A stretch of DNA of 21,750 nucleotides, taken from assembly GCA_043744255.1 (NCBI GenBank), contig JAYTVA010000066.1:1-21750 (forward strand), in the 5' to 3' direction. The position numbers and the translations under genes were made by a program. The notes under the pieces were generated by a model, which did no database searches, was not told the origin of the DNA, and saw nothing but the letters and a program-made list of their open reading frames with translations. Positions within the stretch are counted from its first letter, which is position 1. Every line of letters starts with the position of its first letter. Below, one piece after another: positions 1-7,426 of the stretch. Source of the DNA: UKL13-2 sp043744255 (GTDB lineage Bacteria > Pseudomonadota > Gammaproteobacteria > Burkholderiales > Usitatibacteraceae).

Positions 1-23
1 TTTCTCTAAGCCGTTCTGTTTAC

Positions 24-99
24 TGGCGTCCCCAACCGGATTCGAACCGGTGTTATCGCCGTGAAAGGGCGGTGTCCTAGGCCTCTAGACGATGGGGAC
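24..99 (-). tRNA. tRNA-Glu (anticodon TTC)
   Basis: Read on the minus strand, this 76-nt stretch folds as a full cloverleaf. The acceptor arm is GTCCCC paired with GGGGAC, the T arm contains GGTTCGAATCC, and the anticodon loop CTTTCAC carries TTC, which reads GAA and GAG glutamate codons. The 3' CCA is encoded. It lies 43 bases downstream of tRNA-Ala and is probably co-transcribed with it from the promoter at 235-263. It supplies the tRNA substrate of the glutamyl-tRNA synthetase gene just upstream. Confidence 0.96.
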
Positions 100-142
100 T
101 TATTCGTCGTACTACTGATGAAACGTCGCTACGAAAACTGTG

Positions 143-218
<76 letters not shown>

Positions 219-234
219 ACATGGAAAGACGAGC

Positions 235-263
235 ATTATAGCTGGCGATGGAGGGTTTGTAAA
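235..263 (-). promoter_or_regulatory. sigma70-type promoter of the tRNA-Ala/tRNA-Glu unit
   Basis: On the minus strand a -35 box TTTACA (258-263) is followed by a 17-bp spacer and a perfect -10 box TATAAT (235-240). The predicted start lies about 10 bases before the tRNA-Ala 5' end. It sits between the gltX stop codon and the tRNA, so the tRNAs can be made independently of gltX. This is the best promoter match in the window. Confidence 0.85.
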
Positions 264-279
264 ACGCAATTTTCTCGCG

Positions 280-1662
280 CTACTGGAGCCGCGCGAGGGT
301 CTCCTCGCGCCCCAGCGTTTCCATGATGGCGTCGATGGCTGGGGTTTGCGTTTGGCCGGTGACCAATACGCGCAACGGCATCATGAGTTGCGGCATTTTT
401 AGCGCGTGTTTGCTGACTTGCGCTTTGATCGCGGCGTTCAGGTCAGCCTTGGACCATGGCGTGGTTGCTAGGGTTTGGCGGAGTTCAGCGAGCGCGGGAG
501 TGGCGGCGTCGGTCAGGTGTTGCGCCAAAAGCGTGGGGTCAGCAATGGGGCGATGATAGAAATATTTCGCGGCATTAGCCATTTCTACCAGCGTTTGCGC
601 GCGGTCGCGCAGCACCTCGGCAACGCTAGTAATTTCGGGCCCGTGGGTAGCGTCGATGCCTGCGTGTGCGAGGTAGGGCGCGAGTGCTGCTGCCAGCTTG
701 GCGGGCTCCATGCGCTTGATGTGCTCCGCGTTCAGCCACAATAATTTTTCTGCGTCGAACCGTGAGGCCGATGCGCTGATGTGGCCGACATCGAACCATT
801 CGAGCAATTGCGCGCGCGAAAAAACTTCGTCGTTGCCGTGCGACCAGCCGAGGCGCGCTAGCATGTTTATCATCGCGTCGGGCACGAAGCCTTCATCGCG
901 ATATTCCATGACACTTTTCGCGCCGTGGCGTTTTGACAGCTTGGCACCATCAGGGCCGAGGACGGTGGGGGTGTGCGCGAACATCGGTGGAGGTTTGTCC
1001 AACGCGTGATATAGGTTGATCTGACGCGGCGTGTTGTTGACATGGTCATCACCGCGAATGACGTGGGTAATGGCCATGTCGATGTCGTCCACCACCACAC
1101 AAAAATTGTAGGTCGGCGTACCGTCGGGCCGCGCGATGATGAGATCGTCGAGCTCCGCGTTGGCAATTTCCACGCGACCCTTGATCTGATCGTCCCAAGC
1201 CACCACGCCATCGAGCGGATTACGGAAACGCACGACTGGCGCGGTGTTTGGCGGCATTGCTGGCAACACCTTGCCGGCCTCAGGCCGCCAGCGCCCATCG
1301 TAGCGGGGCTTTTCGCCACGCTTCATTTGTGCCTCGCGATGCAGGTCGAGTTCCGCCACCGAGGTATGGCACGGGTATGCCTTGCCCTCAGCGATCAGGC
1401 GCGCAATGGCCGCTTTGTATAGCGGCATGCGCTGCATCTGATAGAACGGCCCTTCGTCGTAATCGAGGCCGAGCCACTCCATTGCTTCCAGAATGACTTG
1501 TACCGCCGCATCGGTCGAGCGCTCTTGGTCGGTGTCTTCAATCCGCAAAATGAATTTGCCGCCGTGGTGGCGTGCGTACGCCCACGCGAACAATGCCGTA
1601 CGAATGTTGCCGAGGTGGCTGTAGCCAGTGGGGCTGGGGGCGTAACGGGTACGAATTTGCAT
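280..1662 (-). CDS. gltX: glutamyl-tRNA synthetase
   Basis: Class I aminoacyl-tRNA synthetase that attaches glutamate to tRNA-Glu in the cytoplasm. The start chosen is the ATG at 1662, giving 460 residues close to the usual length (about 470). The frame is open further upstream, but that part overlaps dcd and looks unlike the family. The N-terminus MQIRTRYAPSPTG leads into the HIGH-type motif (residues 15-18, SHLG). The KMSKS-type motif appears as KLSKR at 241-245. The zinc-binding cysteine cluster of E. coli GluRS is not seen; only Cys98 is in that area. The start codon shares one base with the dcd stop (TAATG), so translation is probably coupled. tRNA-Ala and tRNA-Glu lie just downstream. 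It belongs to the apbC-DUF1330-dcd-gltX unit. Confidence 0.97.
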   Translation of the reverse strand: MQIRTRYAPSPTGYSHLGNIRTALFAWAYARHHGGKFILRIEDTDQERSTDAAVQVILEAMEWLGLDYDEGPFYQMQRMPLYKAAIARLIAEGKAYPCHTSVAELDLHREAQMKRGEKPRYDGRWRPEAGKVLPAMPPNTAPVVRFRNPLDGVVAWDDQIKGRVEIANAELDDLIIARPDGTPTYNFCVVVDDIDMAITHVIRGDDHVNNTPRQINLYHALDKPPPMFAHTPTVLGPDGAKLSKRHGAKSVMEYRDEGFVPDAMINMLARLGWSHGNDEVFSRAQLLEWFDVGHISASASRFDAEKLLWLNAEHIKRMEPAKLAAALAPYLAHAGIDATHGPEITSVAEVLRDRAQTLVEMANAAKYFYHRPIADPTLLAQHLTDAATPALAELRQTLATTPWSKADLNAAIKAQVSKHALKMPQLMMPLRVLVTGQTQTPAIDAIMETLGREETLARLQ

Positions 1663-2228
1663 TACATTTTCGGAAGGGTGACGCCCTTCTGTCCTTGGTA
1701 TTTGCCGCCGCGATCTTTGTACGAGGTTTCGCACACTTCATCGCTTTCAAAAAACAACACTTGCGCGATGCCTTCGTTGGCGTAAATTTTTGCGGGCAGC
1801 GGCGTGGTGTTGGAGAACTCCAGCGTCACGTAACCTTCCCATTCCGGTTCAAACGGCGTGACGTTGACGATGATGCCGCAGCGCGCATACGTAGACTTGC
1901 CCAAACACACCGTCAACACATTGCGCGGAATGCGGAAGTATTCGACGGTGCGGGCGAGCGCGAAAGAATTCGGCGGGATGATACAAAAATCATTTTTGAT
2001 ATCGACAAACGAATTCGAGTCGAAATTTTTTGGGTCGACGATCGTTGAATTGATATTGGTGAACAGCTTGAATTCATCCGAGCAACGAATATCGTAGCCG
2101 TAGCTCGAAGTGCCATAGCTGACGATGCGATGCCCATTGACCTCGCGCACCTGCCCCGGCTCGTAGGGATCAATCATGCCGGTGGTCTCGGCCATCTTTC
2201 TAATCCACTTATCGCTCTTGATGCTCAC
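1662..2228 (-). CDS. dcd: dCTP deaminase
   Basis: Deaminates dCTP to dUTP, feeding thymidylate synthesis; it acts in the cytoplasm as a homotrimer in this family. The 188 residues match the family length. The core is clear: SYGYDIR near 43-48, GKSTYARCG at 110-118 with Arg116, and VTLEFSN at 134-140, where Glu137 matches the catalytic Glu. The start is a GTG (2226-2228), supported by the family N-terminus MSIKSDKWIR. It overlaps the stop of the upstream DUF1330 gene (GTGA), and its own TAA overlaps the gltX ATG. The motif pattern fits the monofunctional proteobacterial enzyme rather than the bifunctional dCTP deaminase/dUTPase. Confidence 0.96.
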   Translation of the reverse strand: MSIKSDKWIRKMAETTGMIDPYEPGQVREVNGHRIVSYGTSSYGYDIRCSDEFKLFTNINSTIVDPKNFDSNSFVDIKNDFCIIPPNSFALARTVEYFRIPRNVLTVCLGKSTYARCGIIVNVTPFEPEWEGYVTLEFSNTTPLPAKIYANEGIAQVLFFESDEVCETSYKDRGGKYQGQKGVTLPKM

Positions 2229-2557
2229 AGCTCTATGCTCCCTGCGTTGACGTGATGCGTGTCTGATTCATAGGTAACCACGGTGACATCGGCGGCCTCG
2301 GCGCGCAATGGTTTCAATCGCGCGTAATCGTCTGAGCCATACCAACGATCCAACGCCGCCATACCAGCAAATTTCAATACCACCAAGCGGTCGAATTTTT
2401 CATCGAAGCCGCTAGGGTTGGCGCTCACCTCGTGTTGCAGACCACGCAATAAAATCTCGCCACCGTAGGCTAGGATCGTTGCATCGACTTGCGACAAATA
2501 TTCATGCCACTTGGCGATGTTGCGAATGCGAATGTGGCCAGTGAGGTAAGCGGCCAT
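2225..2557 (-). CDS. DUF1330 family protein
   Basis: A 110-residue protein with the DUF1330 pattern: an early KWHEYLSQV segment, then ATILAYGGEILLRG (about 27-40), then LVVLKFAGMAALDRWYGSDDY (about 58-78). The family has a dimeric alpha/beta ferredoxin-like fold related to the ABM and EthD groups. Its role is not established, and I assign no function. It begins 3 bases after the apbC stop and its TGA overlaps the dcd GTG, so it is embedded in the housekeeping operon and probably translated with its neighbours. No signal peptide or membrane segment is visible. Confidence 0.88.
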   Translation of the reverse strand: MAAYLTGHIRIRNIAKWHEYLSQVDATILAYGGEILLRGLQHEVSANPSGFDEKFDRLVVLKFAGMAALDRWYGSDDYARLKPLRAEAADVTVVTYESDTHHVNAGSIEL

Positions 2558-2560
2558 CGG

Positions 2561-3649
2561 CTATGTATTTTGAATAACGATCTTCGGGAAAATCGCCGAG
2601 CGATCCTGCGATTGCTTGGCGATTTTCGCGGCGCATTTGCGCGCAATGTCCTTGTAAATTTTCGAAATCGGACCATCAGGATCAGACACCACCGTCGGTT
2701 TGCCGCCATCGGCCATCTCGCGAATCTTGATGTCGAGCGGCAGTGAGCCCAGCAAATCAATGTTGTGATCCTTGGCCATTTTGCCGCCGCCGCCCTCGCC
2801 AAAAATATGTTCGATGTGGCCGCAACTCGAGCACACATGCGTCGCCATATTTTCGACCACACCGATAATCGGCACGCCGACTTTCTCAAACATCTTGAGA
2901 CCCTTGCGCGCATCCAATAGCGCGATGTCTTGCGGCGTGGTCACAATCACGGCACCAGTCACCGGCACTTTTTGCGCGAGCGTGAGCTGAATATCACCGG
3001 TACCCGGTGGTAAATCAATCACCAAATAATCGAGATCATTCCAACGCGTTTCATTGAGCAACTGCTCCAAAGCCTGCGTCACCATTGGCCCGCGCCATAC
3101 CATCGGTGTTTCTGGGTCAATCAAAAAGCCAACGCTCATGGCCTGAATACCGTGGCCCTCAAGCGGCTCCATGGTCTTGCCATCGCGCGATTGCGGGCGA
3201 CCGGTGATGCCCAACATCATCGGCTGCGATGGGCCATAAATATCGGCGTCGAGCATGCCGACCACGGCACCCTCGGCGGCCAGAGCCAACGCCAGATTCA
3301 CCGCCGTGGTGCTCTTGCCCACGCCGCCTTTACCCGAGGCGACCGCGATGATGTTCTTGATGCCGGGCACCAGCTTCACGCCGCGTTGCGCGCTATGCGA
3401 AACGATTTTTGAAAAAATATTTGCCGAGACGTTTTCGACGCCCTCGATTTTTTTCAAACGATCCACGACCTGCTTGCGGATGCCTTCGACCAAGCTCTTG
3501 CCGGGATAACCGAGGATGATCTCTAGTGAGACGTAGCCGCCTTCGACCTTGATATTTTTTGCCGATTTGGATTCGACGAAATTTTCATTGGTAACGGGAT
3601 CGATCAATTCGCGAAGTGCATTTTGAATCTGTTCAACGGCGATGTTCAT
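2561..3649 (-). CDS. apbC: iron-sulfur cluster carrier protein ApbC (Mrp family P-loop ATPase)
   Basis: Mrp/ApbC ATPases carry and transfer Fe-S clusters to client enzymes in the cytoplasm. From the ATG at 3649 the protein has 362 residues. Residues 1-85 form a MIP18/DUF59-type domain. The deviant Walker A motif SGKGGVGKST is at 105-114, the LDADIYGPSQ segment at 133-142, and the switch-like IDLPPGTGD at 211-219. The CxxC of CSSCGH at 273-276 is the pair that binds the bridging cluster in this family. The frame stays open 21 codons upstream, but the family N-terminus starts at MNIAVEQIQ. No clear Shine-Dalgarno precedes it. It is the first gene of the apbC-DUF1330-dcd-gltX unit and diverges from metG. 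Confidence 0.96.
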   Translation of the reverse strand: MNIAVEQIQNALRELIDPVTNENFVESKSAKNIKVEGGYVSLEIILGYPGKSLVEGIRKQVVDRLKKIEGVENVSANIFSKIVSHSAQRGVKLVPGIKNIIAVASGKGGVGKSTTAVNLALALAAEGAVVGMLDADIYGPSQPMMLGITGRPQSRDGKTMEPLEGHGIQAMSVGFLIDPETPMVWRGPMVTQALEQLLNETRWNDLDYLVIDLPPGTGDIQLTLAQKVPVTGAVIVTTPQDIALLDARKGLKMFEKVGVPIIGVVENMATHVCSSCGHIEHIFGEGGGGKMAKDHNIDLLGSLPLDIKIREMADGGKPTVVSDPDGPISKIYKDIARKCAAKIAKQSQDRSAIFPKIVIQNT

Positions 3650-3760
3650 GGAGGTATCAATCGAAAAAAGTAAGTTGAGGTGCCTTGAGGGTGTCGAATA
3701 AAATCTAGTCATATTTTATCGGAAAGCCGCCGCGTTTCTGTATCAAATTCAACATCCGCT

Positions 3761-3769
3761 TGGTACAAT
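3761..3769 (+). promoter_or_regulatory. probable extended -10 promoter of metG
   Basis: TGG followed by TACAAT gives an extended -10 element (TGn plus five of six -10 bases). It is 78 bases before the metG ATG, in the 198-bp divergent region. No good -35 box is seen at the right distance, as expected for an extended -10 promoter. I found no equally convincing promoter for apbC on the other strand; an AT-rich TAAAAT at 3713-3718 is a weak candidate. Confidence 0.5.
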
Positions 3770-3847
3770 CGCTACTTGCAAAATTGTTGCAACCTGTTGA
3801 AGAGAAAAGAAATCGCGCCGGCATCATTGGCTCGCGCGAACCAATCA

Positions 3848-5986
3848 ATGCCTCGTAAACTTTTCGTCACCACTGCCCTCCCCTACGCCAACGCGCCACT
3901 CCACGTCGGCCACATCGCCGATATGCTCTACGGCGACATCTGGGCGCGCTTCCAACGCATGCAAGGCCACGAGGTAAATTTCGTGTGCGCGAGCGACACG
4001 CATGGCGCGCCGATCATGCTGCGCGCAGAGAGCGAAGGCATCGCCCCCGAGGCGCTGATTGCGCGCATGAGCGCCGAACACGATCACGACTGGCAACATT
4101 TTCTGATGAGCTTCGACCACTGGCACTCCACACATTCGCCAGAAAACGTCGAGCTCGCGCAAAGCATTTACAAAAAACTGAAAGCGAACAAACTCATCAC
4201 CACGCGTGAGGTTGAGCAGTTCTACGATCCGGTCAAAGGTATGTTCCTTGCGGATCGCTACCTCAAGGGCGAGTGCCCGAAATGCGGCACCAAAGATCAG
4301 TTCGGCGACTCTTGTGAATCGTGCAGCGCGGTGTACGCACCGACCGATTTGAAAAATCCGTACTCGACGCTCACCGGTGCCAAGCCGGTTCTCAAAAAGT
4401 CTGAGCATTATTTTTTCAAACTTTCCGACAAACGCTGCGTCGATTTTTTGAGCAAGTGGGTCAAAGAAACCAAGCTGCAACCGGAGGTCGTGAACAAGCT
4501 CGCCGAGTGGCTAGGTGGCGACGACAAAACTGGCGGCAAGGTGGCCGAAAAGAGCCTGAGCGACTGGGACATCTCGCGTGATGCGCCTTATTTCGGCATC
4601 GAAATTCCCGATGCGCCGGGTAAATATTTTTATGTGTGGCTCGATGCGCCGGTCGGCTACCTCGCCAGCCTAAAAGCGCATTTCGCGAAAACGAATCGCG
4701 ATGTCGAAGCCTACCTTGCCGATCCTGAGGTCGAGCAATATCATTTCATCGGCAAAGACATCACCTATTTCCACACACTGTTCTGGCCGGCAATGCTGCA
4801 TTTTGCCGGACGCAAAGTGCCGAACAACGTATTTGTGCATGGCTTCATCACGCTCAACAGTGAGAAGATGTCCAAGTCGCGCGGCACCGGCATCTCGCCG
4901 CAGCAGTATGTGAAGCTCGGCTTGAATCCCGAGTGGTTCCGATACTACATCGCGGCCAAACTCAGCAACAAAGTAGAAGACTTTGATTTCACGCCGGAAG
5001 ATTTCATCGCGCGGGTGAACAGCGATCTGATCGGCAAATACGTGAACATCGCCAGCCGCGCGGCGGGCTTCATCAGCAAACGCTTCGACGGCAAACTCGG
5101 CAAGCCCGCGCTGCCCAAAGAAATCGCCACGGAGTTTGCCGGTGCGTCTGCCGAAATCGCAAGCTATTACGAAGGCCGCGAATACGGCCGCGCGATACGC
5201 AAAATCATGGCGCTCGCCGACCTCGCCAATCAATACGTGGACGCCAACAAGCCGTGGGAACTCGCCAAGGTTGAAGGCAGCGATGCCGAATTGCTGACCG
5301 TGTGTTCAACCTGCATCGCGATGTTTCGCGATTTGACCGTCTACCTGGCACCGGTGCTGCCCGTACTCGCCGCCAACGCAGGCGAGATGTTCGGCTTCGA
5401 TGCGCTCAGCTGGAAATCCACCGCGAAGGCATTGCCGGTTGGCCACGCGGTCAAGCCGTACAAACACTTGATGGGGCGCGTTGATCCTAAACAAATTGAA
5501 GCCCTAATCGGCACGGATGAGCCGCCGAGCGCTGAACCAGCGCCAAAGGGAAAAGCCGCGAAAGCCTCGCCAACACTTGCTTCCGAGGCATCAGTAGTAC
5601 CAAGTGAATTCACATTGGTGCCACCAGAATCACCGAAACCAATCGTCGTTCAGCCGATTTCAGAAATCATTTCGATTGATGATTTCGCACGCATTGATTT
5701 ACGCGTCGCAAAAATTCTCGATGCGGAGTACGTGCAAGAAGCCGACAAGTTATTGAAGCTGACGCTCGATCTTGGCATCGAGCAGCGCACCGTGTTCGCC
5801 GGTATTCGCTCGGCGTACAACCCGAAGGATTTGGTCGGGCGCTTGACGGTCACGGTCGCTAACCTCGCGCCGCGCAAAATGCGTTTTGGCGAATCGCAGG
5901 GGATGGTGTTGGCGGCGGGTGATGGCACCGGGATTTATTTGTTGGCGCCAGATTCTGGTGCGGTGCCGGGGATGCGGATTAAATGA
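3848..5986 (+). CDS. metG: methionyl-tRNA synthetase with C-terminal tRNA-binding domain
   Basis: Charges initiator and elongator tRNA-Met with methionine. The ATG at 3848 gives 712 residues beginning MPRKLFVTTALPYANAPLHVG; the 24 codons open upstream do not resemble the family. The HIGH-type motif is HVGH at 19-22. Four zinc cysteines lie at 143, 146, 156 and 159 (CPKC and CESC), and KMSKS is at 340-344. Residues 604-712 form the EMAPII/Trbp111-type OB domain (DLRVAKI, FGESQGMVLAA) that dimerises and grips tRNA. It is joined by a linker rich in Pro, Ala and Lys (about 550-603), which explains the slightly greater length than E. coli MetG. It diverges from apbC, and its TGA lies inside a 17-bp inverted repeat. 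Confidence 0.97.
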   Translation: MPRKLFVTTALPYANAPLHVGHIADMLYGDIWARFQRMQGHEVNFVCASDTHGAPIMLRAESEGIAPEALIARMSAEHDHDWQHFLMSFDHWHSTHSPENVELAQSIYKKLKANKLITTREVEQFYDPVKGMFLADRYLKGECPKCGTKDQFGDSCESCSAVYAPTDLKNPYSTLTGAKPVLKKSEHYFFKLSDKRCVDFLSKWVKETKLQPEVVNKLAEWLGGDDKTGGKVAEKSLSDWDISRDAPYFGIEIPDAPGKYFYVWLDAPVGYLASLKAHFAKTNRDVEAYLADPEVEQYHFIGKDITYFHTLFWPAMLHFAGRKVPNNVFVHGFITLNSEKMSKSRGTGISPQQYVKLGLNPEWFRYYIAAKLSNKVEDFDFTPEDFIARVNSDLIGKYVNIASRAAGFISKRFDGKLGKPALPKEIATEFAGASAEIASYYEGREYGRAIRKIMALADLANQYVDANKPWELAKVEGSDAELLTVCSTCIAMFRDLTVYLAPVLPVLAANAGEMFGFDALSWKSTAKALPVGHAVKPYKHLMGRVDPKQIEALIGTDEPPSAEPAPKGKAAKASPTLASEASVVPSEFTLVPPESPKPIVVQPISEIISIDDFARIDLRVAKILDAEYVQEADKLLKLTLDLGIEQRTVFAGIRSAYNPKDLVGRLTVTVANLAPRKMRFGESQGMVLAAGDGTGIYLLAPDSGAVPGMRIK

Positions 5987-6019
5987 CCTATTGAATCGCT
6001 TCGCGATTCAATAGGTCAT
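5983..6019. repeat. perfect 17-bp inverted repeat over the metG stop codon
   Basis: Left arm ATGACCTATTGAATCGC (5983-5999) and right arm GCGATTCAATAGGTCAT (6003-6019) are exact reverse complements around a 3-base TTC centre. The arm includes the metG TGA at 5984-5986. In RNA it would form a strong hairpin, but no U-run follows, so it is not a classic intrinsic terminator. It could shield the 3' end of metG mRNA or act as a REP-like unit. The right arm runs straight into the repeat element that begins near 6015. Confidence 0.9.
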
Positions 6020-6165
6020 CCTGAGCGGAGCGAAGGATCTGCTAAACGAAGCGTCCAGCCGCCGCAAGTTGAACCACTGCGCAGTCAATAATTCGCCTGC
6101 TCGCGAATCGTTATCAGATCCTTCACTACTTTCAGAGCTTGCCCCAGACTCGTTCCGGGGATGAC
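6015..6165. repeat. element of about 150 bp with nested inverted repeats (REP/MITE-like)
   Basis: The stretch starts GTCATCC (6015-6021) and ends GGATGAC (6159-6165), which are inverse copies. Inside, GAAGGATCTG (6032-6041) is matched by CAGATCCTTC (6115-6124). It has no coding content and fills most of the 193-bp space between metG and the acetyltransferase gene. The layout resembles palindromic interspersed repeats found between genes in many proteobacteria. Only one copy is visible here, so its repetitive nature in the genome is inferred. Confidence 0.55.
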
Positions 6166-6179
6166 AGGTAATTTTTGAC

Positions 6180-6695
6180 GTGATCCTCCAAACCCAACGC
6201 CTGACACTTGAACCCCTCACCATCGCCCACGCCGAAAAACTCCACCTCGGCCTCAACGACGCAGCGCTTTACCACTTCATCCCAAACGATCCGCTGACCC
6301 TCGACGCGCTCACCGCGCGCTATCAACGCATCGCACTCGGTTCAACAAATAACACTGGCGAGCTGTGGCGAAACTGGGCAGTGCGTTTAACCAACGGCGA
6401 ATACATTGGCACCATGGAAACGTCCGTCTTTCCTAGCGATTTCAGCTATCTCGCCTATTTCATGTTCGTCGCACACCACCGACACGGCTACGCGCGCGAA
6501 GCCTGTGCCGCCGTGCTCGCCCACGAGCGTGAAACTTACGCAATCAAGCGCGCCGTCGCTGAGATGGATGTGCGAAATATTGCGTCATGGAAACTGGTTG
6601 AGTCATTAGGTTTTGTTCGCACCGCCACTAAACTGAATGCAGATTTTTTCAAGGGCGCGTCCAGCGACGAATATCATTACGAACTTGTTTTTTGA
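6180..6695 (+). CDS. GNAT family N-acetyltransferase (RimJ/RimL-like)
   Basis: A 171-residue acetyltransferase that would transfer acetyl from acetyl-CoA to an amine; the acceptor is unknown. The N-terminal pattern QTQRLTLEPLT is typical of RimJ/RimL-like members, many of which modify protein N-termini or small amines. The acetyl-CoA loop is RHGYAREACA (101-110), and motif B is NIASWKLVESLGF (133-145). The start is a GTG at 6180, chosen because the family pattern begins within a few residues. No good Shine-Dalgarno is seen. It is the first gene of a three-gene plus-strand unit, followed after 10 bases by the release-factor-like gene. The repeat element 6015-6165 lies immediately upstream and may separate it from metG transcription. 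Confidence 0.9.
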   Translation: MILQTQRLTLEPLTIAHAEKLHLGLNDAALYHFIPNDPLTLDALTARYQRIALGSTNNTGELWRNWAVRLTNGEYIGTMETSVFPSDFSYLAYFMFVAHHRHGYAREACAAVLAHERETYAIKRAVAEMDVRNIASWKLVESLGFVRTATKLNADFFKGASSDEYHYELVF

Positions 6696-6705
6696 ATTGC
6701 GCCAA

Positions 6706-7089
6706 ATGACCATTGAACTACCCATCGTTCCTATGCCGCGTGTCGTCTACGCCACCGACCGCGAAACACTCGAAGCCGAAGTGCGCATCGACACCTATCG
6801 CGCGTCGGGCCCCGGCGGGCAGCACGTCAACAAAACCAATTCGGCGATTCGGCTGACCCATGAGCCATCAGGCGTGGTCGTGATCGCGCAGGATTCTTCC
6901 TCACAATTTCGCAACAAAGAAATCGCCTTTGAGCGCCTGATTGAGAAACTGAAAAAACTCAATCACGTCCCGAAAAAACGCTTCGCCACCAAGCCATCAC
7001 GCGCCTCCAAAGAACGACGCATCGAAGCGAAGAAAACCCGCGCCGTCGTCAAAACGCAGCGCAGTTCCAAAGTCAGGATCGACGAATGA
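6706..7089 (+). CDS. short release-factor-like protein with GGQ motif
   Basis: A 127-residue protein that keeps only the peptidyl-tRNA hydrolysis module of class I release factors. RASGPGGQHVNKTNSAIRL (about 32-50) holds the GGQ (37-39), which hydrolyses peptidyl-tRNA in the ribosomal P site. The codon-recognition domains of RF1/RF2 are absent. The last 40 residues are strongly basic (KKRFATKPSRASKERR), resembling tails that enter the mRNA channel in ribosome-rescue factors such as ArfB. The motif context (GGQHVNKTNSAIRLTH) looks closer to the RF1/RF2 or C12orf65 type than to ArfB, so I leave the symbol blank. The ATG at 6706 is preferred over an in-frame ATG at 6637 that would overlap the acetyltransferase. 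Its stop overlaps the acylphosphatase start. Confidence 0.88.
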   Translation: MTIELPIVPMPRVVYATDRETLEAEVRIDTYRASGPGGQHVNKTNSAIRLTHEPSGVVVIAQDSSSQFRNKEIAFERLIEKLKKLNHVPKKRFATKPSRASKERRIEAKKTRAVVKTQRSSKVRIDE

Positions 7090-7409
7090 GCAGCATTGAA
7101 AATGATTCGGGTGACTTCGGCGGCAATGCCACCATCACCCTACACCTCAACATCACCGGCCGCGTGCAAGGCGTCGGCTACCGCGACTCGCTACGCATGA
7201 TCGCGCAAGCACTCAACGTCACCGGCTGGGTGCGCAATTGCGCGGATGGCAGCGTGGAGTCCGTAGTGCAGGGCAGCGAGCAGGACGTGGAGCGCGTCGT
7301 CGGCTGGTGCCACAACGGCCCACCAGGGGCGAATGTGAAGTATGTGAATGCGACTTTGCAGGCGGATGCGCAGGTGTTTATTGCATTTTCGCGGGTGCCG
7401 GATAAATAG
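7086..7409 (+). CDS. acylphosphatase
   Basis: Hydrolyses carboxyl-phosphate bonds in small acyl phosphates in the cytoplasm. It has 107 residues, with about 15 extra at the N-terminus compared with typical members (about 90). The signature GRVQGVGYR (25-33) carries catalytic Arg33, and Asn51 in GWVRNCADGSVE is the second catalytic residue; their 18-residue spacing matches the family. The ATG overlaps the stop of the release-factor-like gene (ATGA), so the two are probably translationally coupled. It ends 17 bases from the convergent dnaE stop, with no visible terminator between them. Confidence 0.94.
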   Translation: MSSIENDSGDFGGNATITLHLNITGRVQGVGYRDSLRMIAQALNVTGWVRNCADGSVESVVQGSEQDVERVVGWCHNGPPGANVKYVNATLQADAQVFIAFSRVPDK

Positions 7410-7426
7410 CCTGCACAACGCGGCAA

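Noticed and set aside
1663..1734. Longer gltX with 24 extra N-terminal residues
   Set aside because: The extension lies inside dcd in another frame, and the family N-terminus begins at the ATG at 1662.
5983..6019. Intrinsic terminator of metG
   Set aside because: The hairpin is strong but no T-run follows on either strand.
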